A stretch of 64,000 bases of DNA, from assembly GCF_947492645.1 (NCBI RefSeq), contig NZ_CANLMZ010000001.1, positions 372,001-436,000 of the forward strand, in the 5' to 3' direction. Numbering within the stretch: position 1 is the stretch's first letter; every line of letters starts with the position of its first letter. Positions 8,273 to 17,401 of the stretch are shown in pieces. Under the pieces are notes generated by a model. The model saw only the letters and a list, made by a program, of their open reading frames with translations. It had not been told where the DNA came from and did not search any database. Both the position numbers and the translations under genes were made by a program. This stretch comes from an uncultured Pontibacter sp. (GTDB lineage: Bacteria > Bacteroidota > Bacteroidia > Cytophagales > Hymenobacteraceae).

Positions 8273-8662
8273 ATGAACACAAACGAAGAAAAGCAGCGTT
8301 ATTCGCGCGAGGAGTTAGCAGAGTTTGAAGCCATCATTGAAGAAAAACTAACGAATGCCCGCAAAGAAGTTACCTTCATAAAGGAGACCCTTAGCCGCCG
8401 CAACGATTCAGGTACTGATAACACAGCATCTCCAACAAAAGTATTGGAAGACGGTGCTGATACTGCCGAGAAAGAAAGCTTAAACCAATTGGCCTCTCGC
8501 CAGATGAAGTTTATTCAGCAGTTAGAAAATGCCTTGATACGTATTAAAAATGGCACCTATGGCGTTTGTATCGTAACGGGCAAGCTTATCCCGAAAGAGA
8601 GATTGCGTGCCGTGCCACACACACAGCACTCCATTGAGGCTAAACTACAGCGTAACGACTAG
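8273..8662 (+). CDS. TraR/DksA-family protein lacking most zinc cysteines
   Basis: A 129-residue DksA-like protein. It has an N-terminal coiled-coil pair (about residues 10-95) and the DksA C-terminal pattern GTYGVCIVTGKLIPKERLRA then VPHTQHSIEAK. The four zinc-finger cysteines of DksA are reduced to one (GVC near residue 110), so zinc is probably not bound in the classical way. Bacteroidota homologues share this. The coiled-coil tip could still enter the RNA polymerase secondary channel as DksA does with ppGpp, but that is inference. The stop is 11 bp from the scpB start, so the two genes are probably co-transcribed. Confidence 0.85.
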   Translation: MNTNEEKQRYSREELAEFEAIIEEKLTNARKEVTFIKETLSRRNDSGTDNTASPTKVLEDGADTAEKESLNQLASRQMKFIQQLENALIRIKNGTYGVCIVTGKLIPKERLRAVPHTQHSIEAKLQRND

Positions 8663-8673
8663 TATTTTTAGAT

Positions 8674-9237
8674 TTGAATATCCTGCAAAACCATATTCAG
8701 TCCCTGGTATTCTGTGCCCAATCACCGATAAGTATCGAAGAGATTCAGCGATGCTTACAGGAGTCACTTGGCATGGAAGAAGTGTTGGTGGGCGATGTGC
8801 TGGAAGCCGTTGAGGCGATAAACGAACAGCTAAACGATGCCAACTTTGCTTTCCAGATCTACGCGATCGGGGGCGGCTACCAGTTTCTGACAAAACCGGA
8901 GTACCAGGAAACGGTAAGTACTTACCTGAAACAGAAGTCAAAGAAAAAATTGTCAGCGTCTTCTCTGGAGACGCTGGCAATTATTGCCTACAAGCAACCT
9001 ATAACCCGTAGCCAGGTAGAGCAGATCCGTGGCGTTGGTTGCGACTATGCTATTCACAAGCTGCTCGATAAAGAACTGATCGAGATTAAAGGCAAAGCTG
9101 ATACCATTGGGCGGCCGGTACTTTACGGTACGTCCCAGAAATTTATGGACTACTTCGGCATCAACCACATCAAAGACCTTCCGCAACTAAAAGACTTCGC
9201 CACAGAAGAAAACATGATTGGCGAAACAGCAGACTAG
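8674..9237 (+). CDS. scpB: Segregation and condensation protein ScpB
   Basis: 187 residues from a TTG start at 8674; the next in-frame ATG would remove the conserved first helix, so TTG is preferred. ScpB motifs are SSLETLAIIAYKQPITRSQV and EQIRGVGCDYAIHKLLDKEL, then IGRPVLYGTSQKFMDYFGI, which make up tandem winged helices. It joins ScpA and SMC in the bacterial condensin that compacts and separates chromosomes. scpA is not in this window. The short distance to the preceding DksA-like gene suggests a shared message. Confidence 0.93.
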   Translation: MNILQNHIQSLVFCAQSPISIEEIQRCLQESLGMEEVLVGDVLEAVEAINEQLNDANFAFQIYAIGGGYQFLTKPEYQETVSTYLKQKSKKKLSASSLETLAIIAYKQPITRSQVEQIRGVGCDYAIHKLLDKELIEIKGKADTIGRPVLYGTSQKFMDYFGINHIKDLPQLKDFATEENMIGETAD

Positions 9238-9332
9238 ACTGCAGCCCTGATTGAACTATAAATAGAGTATTTCTATTAATACTGCACACAACGAGGATAC
9301 AGTAGCGATACTGCATCAAAAATAATAATACA

Positions 9333-10904
9333 ATGGCAAGAGAAAACGAAAGACCTGCCCGCGATAACGCCGGCAGAAGAGATGATTCTGACAGAAACCG
9401 TTCTGACAGACCTAATAATGACCGCGAAGGCAAAAAAATCTTTAACAGAAGAGATAAAAACGATAGACCTGAAGGAGGAGAAGAGCGTGGCGAGCGCCGT
9501 AGCTTTAACTCTGATAGAAGGAACAACGATAGAAGAGATAACCGCGAAGGCGGTGAGCGCCGCTCTTTTGGCGACAGGAGAGAAGGTGGCGAAAGAGGCG
9601 ACCGCCGTTCGTTTGGGTCTGACAGGAAAGAGGGCGGCGAGAGACGCCCGTTCAACAGCGACAGGCCGCGACGCGAGGACGGAGAGCGCCGTAGCTTTGG
9701 CAACGACAGAAGAGAAGGCGGCGAGCGCAGATCTTTTGGCGGGGACAGGCGCGAAGGTGGTGAAAACCGCGAAAGACGCCCATCTGAAGGAAATCGCGTG
9801 AAGCGGTACGATCGCGACAACAATGGTGGCGAGCGTAAACCATTTAACGCAGACAGACCTGACAGGAGAGACGACCGCAGAGGCGACAGAAATGAAGGTG
9901 GGGAGCGCCGTTCTTTCAACAGCGACCGCCCACGCCGTGAAGACGGTGAAAGAAAGTCTTTTAGCAGAGATAACCGCGAAGGCGGAGAGCGCCGCTCTTT
10001 CAGCAACGATCGACCACGCCGCGATGATGGCGACAGAAAGCAGTTTAGAGAAAGCAGAGAAGATAGATTAGGAAAGCAGGCCCCGACGCGTTTTAACGAT
10101 CGCAAAGGAGATGCAGAAGAAGCTCCAAACTATAACCTGAGCCGCTACAAAGATAACCCACGCATTAAAAAGACAAACCGTAAAGAGGATGAAGATGGCA
10201 CAATCCGTCTGAACCGCTTTATAGCCAATGCAGGTGTTTGTTCGCGTCGCGAAGCCGATACCCTGATTGAGTCTGGTGAGATTAAAGTGAATGGTGAGGT
10301 GATCACGGAAATGGGATATAAAGTACAGCCAACAGATAATGTGCAGTACGGAAAGAAAATCCTGAACCGTGAGAAAATGGTGTATGTGCTGCTGAATAAG
10401 CCAAAGGACTTTATCACTACAACAGAAGATCCGGAAGGCCGCAAAACAGTTATGGACTTAGTTGCAACAGCCTCTAAGGAACGTATCTTCCCGGTAGGCC
10501 GACTTGACCGTAACACAACAGGCTTGTTGCTGTTCACAAACGACGGTGAGTTGGCTCAGAAGCTGACGCATCCATCAAACAACATCAGAAAAATATACCA
10601 GGTAGAGCTGGATAAGCCAATCACAAAAGCAGACTTCCAGAAGATTGCTGAAGGCGTAGAGTTAGAAGATGGCAAAGCAGAAGTAGATGATGTAGCGCTT
10701 TTAGGTGACTCGAACCAGTTTTTGGGGGTAGAAATCCATATTGGTCGCAACAGGATTGTGCGCCGTATTTTTGAACACTTGGGTTACGATGTAGTGAGCC
10801 TGGATAGAGTGCAGTATGCCGGGCTTACTAAAAAAGACGTACCTCGCGGCAACTGGCGCTTCTTAACAGAGAAAGAAGTTATCAGGCTGAAATATTTTAT
10901 GTAA
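9333..10904 (+). CDS. rluB: RluB/RsuA-type pseudouridine synthase with long Arg/Gly/Glu-rich repeat tail
   Basis: 523 residues. Residues 1 to about 270 are low-complexity repeats of the type GGERRSF(N/G)(S/N)DR(R/P)RR, rich in Arg, Glu, Gly, Asp and Ser and without hydrophobic core, so very likely disordered. An S4 RNA-binding domain follows (LNRFIANAGVCSRREADTLI), then the synthase core with VGRLDRNTTGLLLFTNDGEL, where the Asp is the catalytic residue, and RNRIVRRIFEHLGYDV. It modifies a uridine in 23S or 16S rRNA; RluB (23S) is the closest match by pattern. The tail resembles RGG/RS-like RNA-binding regions and may have expanded by DNA slippage. coaX starts 3 bp after the stop. Confidence 0.88.
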   Translation: MARENERPARDNAGRRDDSDRNRSDRPNNDREGKKIFNRRDKNDRPEGGEERGERRSFNSDRRNNDRRDNREGGERRSFGDRREGGERGDRRSFGSDRKEGGERRPFNSDRPRREDGERRSFGNDRREGGERRSFGGDRREGGENRERRPSEGNRVKRYDRDNNGGERKPFNADRPDRRDDRRGDRNEGGERRSFNSDRPRREDGERKSFSRDNREGGERRSFSNDRPRRDDGDRKQFRESREDRLGKQAPTRFNDRKGDAEEAPNYNLSRYKDNPRIKKTNRKEDEDGTIRLNRFIANAGVCSRREADTLIESGEIKVNGEVITEMGYKVQPTDNVQYGKKILNREKMVYVLLNKPKDFITTTEDPEGRKTVMDLVATASKERIFPVGRLDRNTTGLLLFTNDGELAQKLTHPSNNIRKIYQVELDKPITKADFQKIAEGVELEDGKAEVDDVALLGDSNQFLGVEIHIGRNRIVRRIFEHLGYDVVSLDRVQYAGLTKKDVPRGNWRFLTEKEVIRLKYFM

Positions 10905-10907
10905 GCT

Positions 10908-11624
10908 ATGCGAAGCGCCGCTATTGATGTTGGAAATACTGGCACCAAGTATGGCATCTTTGAAGAAGATGCGCTGGTAAAGCAGGGCTACTTTATAGGG
11001 CAGGAACTGCCTCAGGAGCTACTAAGCCAAGTATTTGAACATGTAATTGTAGCCTCTGTAGCGGAGAGCACGCAAAGTATAACAGCAAGGCTGTCTGTGA
11101 CAGGAAGTATAATAGAGCTTTCTGCGCAGACAGCCTTGCCTGTTTTTAACAAGTATAAAACCCCGCAGACACTTGGTGCAGATAGAATTGCAGCTGCTGT
11201 AGGGGCTAATTACTTGTTTTCGGGGCATAACTGCCTTGTGTTTGATGCAGGTACCTGTATTACTCATGATTTTATAGATAAAGAAGGCAACTATTTGGGT
11301 GGCGGTATAGCACCTGGCCTGACTATGAAATTTAAAGCCTTACATACTTTTACAAAGCGCCTGCCGTTAGTAGAGCGAACTGAAAACGAATACCCGCTTA
11401 CCGGCCAAACAACACAGGAGTCTATTTTAAGTGGCGTTTTAGCCGGAACCGTAGCCGAACTAAACGGTTTCATACAGGCATATTCAGAAAAAGCGAAGGA
11501 TCTGACGGTTATACTTTGCGGAGGAGACGCAGGATTTTTTGAAAGTAAATTAAAAGGACGCATCTTTGTAATTCCTGAGTTAGTTTTAATCGGGCTTCAC
11601 AGAATATTAGCACATAATGTATAA
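10908..11624 (+). CDS. coaX: Type III pantothenate kinase
   Basis: 238 residues of the ASKHA fold. Phosphate-1 motif DVGNTGTKYGIF (residues 7-18), QTLGADRIAAAVGANYLF, the catalytic region FDAGTCITHDF and GGGIAPGLTMKFKALHTFT all match CoaX. It phosphorylates pantothenate in the first step of coenzyme A synthesis; panC and panD, which supply pantothenate, are at 35 kb. The gene is 3 bp after the pseudouridine synthase and overlaps the next gene by 8 bp, so translation is probably coupled. Confidence 0.95.
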   Translation: MRSAAIDVGNTGTKYGIFEEDALVKQGYFIGQELPQELLSQVFEHVIVASVAESTQSITARLSVTGSIIELSAQTALPVFNKYKTPQTLGADRIAAAVGANYLFSGHNCLVFDAGTCITHDFIDKEGNYLGGGIAPGLTMKFKALHTFTKRLPLVERTENEYPLTGQTTQESILSGVLAGTVAELNGFIQAYSEKAKDLTVILCGGDAGFFESKLKGRIFVIPELVLIGLHRILAHNV

Positions 11625-12909
11625 ATCACTCCGAGTACTGATAGGCGTTGCCATACTTTGCCTGGCACATGCCGCACAGGCACAAAACATTGGTAACACC
11701 CCGTACTCCCGCTATGGCCTCGGGGACTACAACTACAACCTTGGCAATGTGCGCAACGCAGGTATGGCTGGTGTTGGCATAAGCGCAGGAAACAGCTTTC
11801 AGGCAAACACAGCAAACCCGGCTTTGCTATACTATAACAGCATAACCGTTTTCGATATTGGAGTGGCGGGCCAGGTTAAGACTCTTAAAACTTCTTCGCA
11901 AAAGCAGACTGATGGCAATGCCAACTTGTATAACCTTACGCTGGCAGTACCGGTTTCGAAGCGCTGGAGTTCCGCAATTGGTTTAAGGCCCTACAGCGTA
12001 GTAAACTACGAAGCAACCACTACATCAGGAATTAGCAGTAACCCACGTGCAAGAGTGGAGCAGCAATATAAAGGTGAGGGCGGCTTATCAGAAGTATTCT
12101 TTTCGCATGGTGTTAAAATTGCCGATGGTCTAACCATAGGCGGTAGTGCTTCCTATATCTTCGGATCTATCACAAAAGAATCTGCTGCAGTAGTGAAAGA
12201 CGACTCTCTGGCTGCCATCGGCAACGAGAAAATAGTTTATAACGAGCGCATCCGTTACGATAGCTTCCTGTTTAGGGCTGGCGCTAACTACCGCAGAAAA
12301 TTAAACGATACCTACTACTTAAGCGCAGGTGCTGTTTATGCACTAGAGGCAAACCTGGATGCAGAACGCAAAGCTTCGTATGAGCGCAGGACGCTTTCCG
12401 ATAATCTGTTAGACAATAACATTATGCCGGACAGCGCAGAGAATAGCATAAACTTACCTGCCAGCTTACGTGCCGGTTTAACGTTAGACAACGGACGCAA
12501 CCTGACAATAGGGGCTGATTTTTATACGCAGAAGTGGAGCAGCTTCAGAAACTTTGATGGCGAAAGCGAACTAGGCGATAGTTACCGTGTGGCATTAGGT
12601 GCTGAGTATACGCCAAATGCGAACTCTATCGATAATTTTTTAGAGCGTGTTACTTACAGAGCCGGCTTATACTATGGCGACACGCCGTATGCAGTTAATG
12701 GCAAAACGATAACTGACAAAGGTATAACCGCAGGATTTACAACACCGCTAGGGCGCTCTACTATTTACGACCTGTACCAGCTAAACGCTGCGTTCGGATA
12801 CGGCCAGCGCGGCACAACCGATAACAATCTTATTTCGGAGAACTATTTCCAGTTTAGCGTTGGTTTTACTGTAAACAGCAGGTGGTTTATTAAGCGCCGC
12901 GTAGACTAA
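11617..12909 (+). CDS. Outer membrane beta-barrel protein (OMPP1/FadL-like)
   Basis: 430 residues with a signal peptide (about residues 1-22, ending AQAQ). The mature part begins NIGNTPYSRYGLGDYNY and continues with alternating aromatic and polar strands, GMAGVGISAGNSFQANTANP and a C-terminal FTVNSRWF strand ending near the terminus, as in outer membrane barrels. It resembles FadL/OMPP1-like and PorP/SprF-like barrels, but no single family is certain. It overlaps coaX by 8 bp and precedes lptC; this coaX-barrel-lptC order is familiar in Cytophagales. A terminator at 12936 follows. Confidence 0.75.
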   Translation: MYKSLRVLIGVAILCLAHAAQAQNIGNTPYSRYGLGDYNYNLGNVRNAGMAGVGISAGNSFQANTANPALLYYNSITVFDIGVAGQVKTLKTSSQKQTDGNANLYNLTLAVPVSKRWSSAIGLRPYSVVNYEATTTSGISSNPRARVEQQYKGEGGLSEVFFSHGVKIADGLTIGGSASYIFGSITKESAAVVKDDSLAAIGNEKIVYNERIRYDSFLFRAGANYRRKLNDTYYLSAGAVYALEANLDAERKASYERRTLSDNLLDNNIMPDSAENSINLPASLRAGLTLDNGRNLTIGADFYTQKWSSFRNFDGESELGDSYRVALGAEYTPNANSIDNFLERVTYRAGLYYGDTPYAVNGKTITDKGITAGFTTPLGRSTIYDLYQLNAAFGYGQRGTTDNNLISENYFQFSVGFTVNSRWFIKRRVD

Positions 12910-12935
12910 GCATTGCGACAAAAGTATAAAAACTG

Positions 12936-12967
12936 AAAAGGCCGTTCTTGGAGCGGCCTTTTTTTGC
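12936..12967 (+). terminator. Intrinsic terminator after the barrel gene
   Basis: AAAAGGCCG (12936-12944) pairs with CGGCCTTTT (12954-12962), followed by more T. It lies 27 bp after the barrel stop codon. Confidence 0.8.
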
Positions 12968-13049
12968 GCTATGGCAGGCTGTGGCACCGATAATGAACTG
13001 AGAAGTATAAAATTTGTTAATTTCACGGAAACGCACGAGGAAGTATAAA

Positions 13050-13592
13050 ATGCGGAAAGCATGGATTTTTGGGTTATTGGCACTAATGGCAAGTATGGCT
13101 TTTAGCTGTACCGATGAGCTACAGGACCCTGATAAAGAAGTAAAGTATAACGGCCCCACACTTGAGAACAAGGACGTGGTAACGCTTTACTCAGACTCTG
13201 CAAAGCTGCTTGTGAAACTGCAGGCACCTGTACAGCAGGAATTCGAAAACGGCGACGGTGTTTTCCCGAAGGGGTTGTATGTAGAGTTTTTTGAGAAGCC
13301 CGGAGAAATGACTTCTACGCTAAAAGCCAATTATGCCAAACAGGACAAAAATAAAGATGTGTACCTGGCTAAAGGCAATGTAGTGGTTAATAATATTCAG
13401 AAGCAGGAGAAGTTGGAGACAGAGGAGTTATACTGGGATAAGAACAAGCAGGAAATCTACACCGATAAATTCGTGAAGATTACAACCGCAGAAGAGATAA
13501 TTACAGGCAAAGGCCTGCGCGCCAACCAGGACTTCTCGAGATACTCGATTACAAAAGTTACAGGCACATTTAGCTTAAAAGAAGAGGAATGA
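13050..13592 (+). CDS. lptC: LPS export protein LptC (lipoprotein form)
   Basis: I place the start at ATG 13050 rather than the upstream in-frame ATG at 13014, because the protein then begins with a clean lipoprotein signal (MRKAWIFGLLALMASMAFSC, lipid Cys at 20). The 180-residue product has the LptC/OstA-like beta jellyroll pattern (VTLYSDSAKLLVKLQAP, ANYAKQDKNKDVYLAKGNV, EELYWDKNKQEIYTDKFV, ITGKGLRANQDFSRYSI). LptC hands lipopolysaccharide from the LptB2FG pump to LptA. Many proteobacterial LptC proteins are anchored by a helix instead; a lipid anchor is common in Bacteroidota. lptB is at 22.3 kb. Confidence 0.85.
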   Translation: MRKAWIFGLLALMASMAFSCTDELQDPDKEVKYNGPTLENKDVVTLYSDSAKLLVKLQAPVQQEFENGDGVFPKGLYVEFFEKPGEMTSTLKANYAKQDKNKDVYLAKGNVVVNNIQKQEKLETEELYWDKNKQEIYTDKFVKITTAEEIITGKGLRANQDFSRYSITKVTGTFSLKEEE

Positions 13593-13771
13593 ACCAAAAA
13601 CTGCTGAATACTATTTTATTGTCGCTGGCCTTTGTAGCGATGGTTATTGGCGTGCATCGCAGTATAGAAGAAGGTGATGTTGCAGGTAACTACTGGATTT
13701 TTATGATTGTGTTGGTGCTGTACATGCTGTACCGCTACCGCCGCAACAAGAGCGAAGACGCTGAAAAATAA
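13589..13771 (+). CDS. Small conserved membrane protein
   Basis: 60 residues with two hydrophobic segments (about 7-22 and 35-50) and a basic end, RYRRNKSEDAEK. It overlaps the lptC stop by 4 bp (ATGA type) and ends 8 bp before the CNNM gene, so it is almost certainly translated within this operon. I do not recognise a family. Its place between LptC and a CorC-like protein suggests an envelope role. Confidence 0.75.
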   Translation: MNQKLLNTILLSLAFVAMVIGVHRSIEEGDVAGNYWIFMIVLVLYMLYRYRRNKSEDAEK

Positions 13772-13779
13772 GTAAAACC

Positions 13780-15078
13780 ATGATAGACCCCAGTCAGATT
13801 GTTTTGTTGCTTGTAGCGCTGGTATTCTCTGCCTTTTTTTCTGGTATAGAAATGGCCTTTGTGGCTGCAAACAGAATACAGATCGAACTAAGCGAAAAAA
13901 ACAATGTACTATCGGGGCGCATTCTCTGGCACCTTCTGCAGCGCCCATCTAAGTTTCTAGGCACGGCACTTATCGGCAATACACTTGCCTTGGTGCTTTA
14001 CGGGTTTGCAATTGCAGGCATCTTAAATTCACTTTTAACGGCATACCTGCCAGAGCCCCTACAACTAAACCTGCTCATACTGCTGTTCCAGATAGTGGTT
14101 GCCTCGGTGGTAGTGTTGCTTACCGCAGAGTTTTTGCCTCGTAGCCTGGCTGCTATAAACCCCAACAGGTTGCTGCAGGTATTTGCTGTACCTATATTGG
14201 TGCTATACTATCTGCTTTATCCGGTTGTTTCCCTGATAGTTAGCCTGAGCAAATGGGTGGCAGAAAAAGTCTTCAGGATAGAGTTTTCAGAAGACAAGCC
14301 TGCCTTCGGGTTTACTGATCTGAATGCTTATATCAAAAATCACCTGTACCATCCGGAGCAGGAAAACGCACCGGAGGTAGACCCGCAGATCTTCCATAAT
14401 GCTCTGGAGTTCAAGACCGTGAAGGTGCGGGAGTGTATGGTACCCCGCACAGAGATAGAAGCTGTAGAAATAAACGATTCTATCGATACCCTGCGCCAGG
14501 CGTTTGTCCAGACGGGACATTCCAAGATACTTGTTTACGAAGATAGCATTGACAATATTGTAGGTTACTGCCACCAACTCGATATGTTTAAGCGGCCACA
14601 GCGCGTTGCCGAAATTGTGTCGCAGGTAAGTATGGTGCCGGAAAGTATGTTGGCAAGCGAGTTGTTTGTTAAATTTGTTTCTGAGCATCGCAGCGTAGCC
14701 GTTGTCATTGATGAGTTTGGCGGCACCTCGGGCATTGTTACGGTAGAAGACGTGATAGAGGAAATTTTTGGGGAGATAGAAGACGAGTATGATGTGAACG
14801 ATGAATTGCTGGAGCAGGTAATTCCTGAAGAGGGTTTATACTTGCTAAGCGCTCGTCATGAAATAGACTACCTGAATGAAGCGTATGAACTAAGTTTGCC
14901 AAAAGGCGATTACGAAACGCTTGGAGGTCTTATCTTGTCAGCTTTTGGTGAGATTCCGGCCCCTGGCGATGAGATAGAGGAAGGGCCGTTTCACATTACA
15001 GTCCTCTCCATGGATGATAACCGAATCAACGCTGTAAAGCTGGTTAAAAAATCAGATTATCAGCTAGATGGAGAATAA
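13780..15078 (+). CDS. CNNM/CorC (HlyC) family membrane protein with CBS pair
   Basis: 432 residues. The N-terminal CNNM transmembrane domain (about 1-180) contains FSAFFSGIEMAFVAANRIQ. A CBS pair begins at VRECMVPRTEIEAVE (about 215) and ends near FGGTSGIVTVEDVIEEIFG (about 320). The C-terminal CorC/HlyC domain follows to about 425. Family members transport Mg2+/Na+ or sense adenine nucleotides; older annotations call them hemolysins, which is misleading. It sits in the lptC operon and ends 80 bp before the PpiD-like gene. Confidence 0.92.
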   Translation: MIDPSQIVLLLVALVFSAFFSGIEMAFVAANRIQIELSEKNNVLSGRILWHLLQRPSKFLGTALIGNTLALVLYGFAIAGILNSLLTAYLPEPLQLNLLILLFQIVVASVVVLLTAEFLPRSLAAINPNRLLQVFAVPILVLYYLLYPVVSLIVSLSKWVAEKVFRIEFSEDKPAFGFTDLNAYIKNHLYHPEQENAPEVDPQIFHNALEFKTVKVRECMVPRTEIEAVEINDSIDTLRQAFVQTGHSKILVYEDSIDNIVGYCHQLDMFKRPQRVAEIVSQVSMVPESMLASELFVKFVSEHRSVAVVIDEFGGTSGIVTVEDVIEEIFGEIEDEYDVNDELLEQVIPEEGLYLLSARHEIDYLNEAYELSLPKGDYETLGGLILSAFGEIPAPGDEIEEGPFHITVLSMDDNRINAVKLVKKSDYQLDGE

Positions 15079-15100
15079 TGAGCAGGAGCGCATAAATTTT

Positions 15101-15131
15101 TTGAATTTTAACGCGATTAACCTTATTTTGC
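15101..15131 (+). promoter_or_regulatory. Candidate promoter of the PpiD-like gene
   Basis: TTG (15101-15103), a 20-bp spacer, then TATTTTGC (15124-15131), which is one base off the TAnnTTTG consensus. The start codon is 28 bp further on. Confidence 0.5.
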
Positions 15132-15158
15132 ACAATCCTTTTATAAGTTAAATAAAGA

Positions 15159-17270
15159 ATGGCATTAATTAATAAGATTAGAGAGAAGTCTGGTTGGGCT
15201 GTAGGCGCTATTGCCATAGGGCTTGGTGTGTTTGTAGTAGGCGGCGACCTGTTAGCTCCTAACTCGAGGCTAATGGGTAACGATGCAACTGTAATCGGTG
15301 AAATTGCCGGCGAAGAAATCGACTACAACCAGTTTGACGCTGCTTTTCAGCAGCTAAAAGCAAATTATGAAAACCAGGTTGGTCGTGCTGCTAACGAAGG
15401 TGAAATGGCCATGTTGCGTGAGCAGGCTTGGAACCAGCTAATCTTTAAAGTTGCCTTAGAGAAAGAATACGATCGTTTAGGTATAGAAGTAACGGAAGAA
15501 GAACTGGCCGATATGGTACAGGGCAATAATATTCATCCGGCTGTGCAGCAAGCATTCGTAAATCCGCAAACCGGTTTGTTTGATCAGAGCCAGGTAATCC
15601 AATACCTGCAAAACCTGGACCAGATGGGCCCGGAAGCACGTCCGATGTGGGCAAATTTCGAAGAAGGCATCATCTCAGATCGAATTCAGACGAAGTACTC
15701 AAACTTATTGACGAAGTCTGTATACGTTACAACTGCAGAGGCTAAAAACTTTTACAAGGCCCAGAACAGTACTGCGTCTGTAAAAGTTTTATTTGTGCCT
15801 TATGCTACCCTTTCAGATTCTGCAGTAGAAGTGTCAGACGCTAAGATCAAAGAGTACTACGAGCGCAATAAAGAACTTTACAAAGTAGAGGAAGGCCGTT
15901 CAATAGAGTATGTAACAATTGATGTGAACGCATCTAAGGAAGACAGCAGCTATTATCAGCAAGAGATAACACAACTGGCACAACAGTTCGCTAACGCTAC
16001 TAACGACTCTGCCTTTGTTTACACGAATTCAGACCAGCCTTTTGATGGCAGCCCTAAAACACCTGGCGACCTTCCTGAGCAACTGCGTAAGCAATTGCCT
16101 TTACAAAAGGGCAAAGTATATGGCCCGTACACCAGCAATGGTACAATGGCGCTGTATAAAGTAATGGATGCTAAAGAAGGTGCGGAAAGCGCTATCAGAG
16201 CAAGCCATATTCTGATTAGGCCGGAAGGCGATACACCAGAGGCAAAAGCAGCTGCTAAAACTAAAGCACAGGATGTGTTTAACCAGATTAAAGGTGGAGC
16301 AGATTTCGCACAGATGGCAACACAGCATGGCTCTGACGGAACAGCATCAGTAGGCGGTGACTTAGGATGGTTTGCAGAAGGCCGCATGGTTGGTCCATTT
16401 GATAAAGCTGTATTCGGGCATTCAGGTACAGGCTTATTGCCTAACCTGGTAGAAACAGAGTATGGCTACCACATTGTAAAAGTAACAGAGCCTAAAACGA
16501 AGCAGCAATACCAGATTGCAGCTGTAGAGCGTGCCGTAGAGGCCAGCGAAACCACCCGTGATGCAGCTTATGCTATCGCAGACGAGCTATCGGGTACAAG
16601 CGGTAGCGTAGAAGAGTTTAGAGAGAATGTTGCCAACAACAAATCGTTAGTGAAAGAAGAAGCTAAGGAAATTGGTAAAAACAACATACTTGTAAACAAC
16701 CTGAGCAATGCCCGTGAACTGGTGCGTTGGGCTTATGCCAAAGATACTGAAGTAGGCGATGTGTCTAAGGTATTTGAAATCGGAGATAAATTTGTAGTAG
16801 CTACGCTTACAGGTAAGCGCGAAAAAGGCTATGCCAAAGTTGAAGACATCAAAGAAGAATTAACTGCTGCCGTTCGTAACGAGGTAAAGGCAGAGCAGAT
16901 AATAGAGAAGCTGAATGGCCAGAAAGGCTCTTTAGATCAGATTGCTGCTAGCTATGGCCCTAATGCAATGGTTAAAACAGTTGATAACGTATCATTTGCT
17001 GCTACCAGCATCCCTGGTTTTGGTATAGAGCCTGTTGCCATCGGTAAAGCTTTTGGCTTAAAGCAGGGTGCCCGTACGGCTCCGTTGCAAGGCCTTAACG
17101 GTGTGTTGATCGTTGAGCAGGTTAGCCTGAACCCGGCTCCTGAAATTAACGACTTCTCAAACGTGAAAGCGCAGCTTGCCACAATGCGTTCTGGTAATGT
17201 GCAAAGCAATGCTTTCGAGGCTATCAAAGCAAAAGCAGATATCAAAGACAACCGCGTTAAATTCTTCTAA
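15159..17270 (+). CDS. PpiD-like membrane-anchored peptidyl-prolyl isomerase
   Basis: 703 residues. A single anchor helix (about 13-31) follows MALINKIREKSGW, the typical PpiD start. A SurA/PpiD N-terminal chaperone domain comes next (about 40-230). A parvulin domain spans about 345-435 (IRASHILIRPEGDTPEAK, SDGTASVGGDLGWFAEGRM, VFGHSGTGLLPNLVETEYG). The C-terminal part is a second, degenerate chaperone or isomerase-like region. It helps outer membrane proteins fold as they leave the Sec translocon. A candidate promoter lies at 15101 and a terminator at 17296. Confidence 0.9.
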   Translation: MALINKIREKSGWAVGAIAIGLGVFVVGGDLLAPNSRLMGNDATVIGEIAGEEIDYNQFDAAFQQLKANYENQVGRAANEGEMAMLREQAWNQLIFKVALEKEYDRLGIEVTEEELADMVQGNNIHPAVQQAFVNPQTGLFDQSQVIQYLQNLDQMGPEARPMWANFEEGIISDRIQTKYSNLLTKSVYVTTAEAKNFYKAQNSTASVKVLFVPYATLSDSAVEVSDAKIKEYYERNKELYKVEEGRSIEYVTIDVNASKEDSSYYQQEITQLAQQFANATNDSAFVYTNSDQPFDGSPKTPGDLPEQLRKQLPLQKGKVYGPYTSNGTMALYKVMDAKEGAESAIRASHILIRPEGDTPEAKAAAKTKAQDVFNQIKGGADFAQMATQHGSDGTASVGGDLGWFAEGRMVGPFDKAVFGHSGTGLLPNLVETEYGYHIVKVTEPKTKQQYQIAAVERAVEASETTRDAAYAIADELSGTSGSVEEFRENVANNKSLVKEEAKEIGKNNILVNNLSNARELVRWAYAKDTEVGDVSKVFEIGDKFVVATLTGKREKGYAKVEDIKEELTAAVRNEVKAEQIIEKLNGQKGSLDQIAASYGPNAMVKTVDNVSFAATSIPGFGIEPVAIGKAFGLKQGARTAPLQGLNGVLIVEQVSLNPAPEINDFSNVKAQLATMRSGNVQSNAFEAIKAKADIKDNRVKFF

Positions 17271-17295
17271 TTTCTCGCAACTTCTAAATCTGAAA

Positions 17296-17326
17296 AAGCC
17301 ACTCCCCAAAAGAGTGGCTTTTTTTG
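17296..17326 (+). terminator. Intrinsic terminator after the PpiD-like gene
   Basis: AAGCCACTC (17296-17304), a 7-base loop, GAGTGGCTT (17312-17320), then TTTTT. Confidence 0.88.
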
Positions 17327-17401
17327 TTGTATAGCCGTACCTTCAATTTATCTGAGGATACTTAACATCAACTTTGGGATAAAAAACGTTTTAAGTATAC
17401 T

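Noticed and set aside
9170..10105. 311-codon open frame on the minus strand opposite the pseudouridine synthase tail
   Set aside because: It is the antisense of Arg/Gly repeat DNA, giving a Ser/Leu/Arg-only product without domain; the plus frame carries the conserved enzyme.
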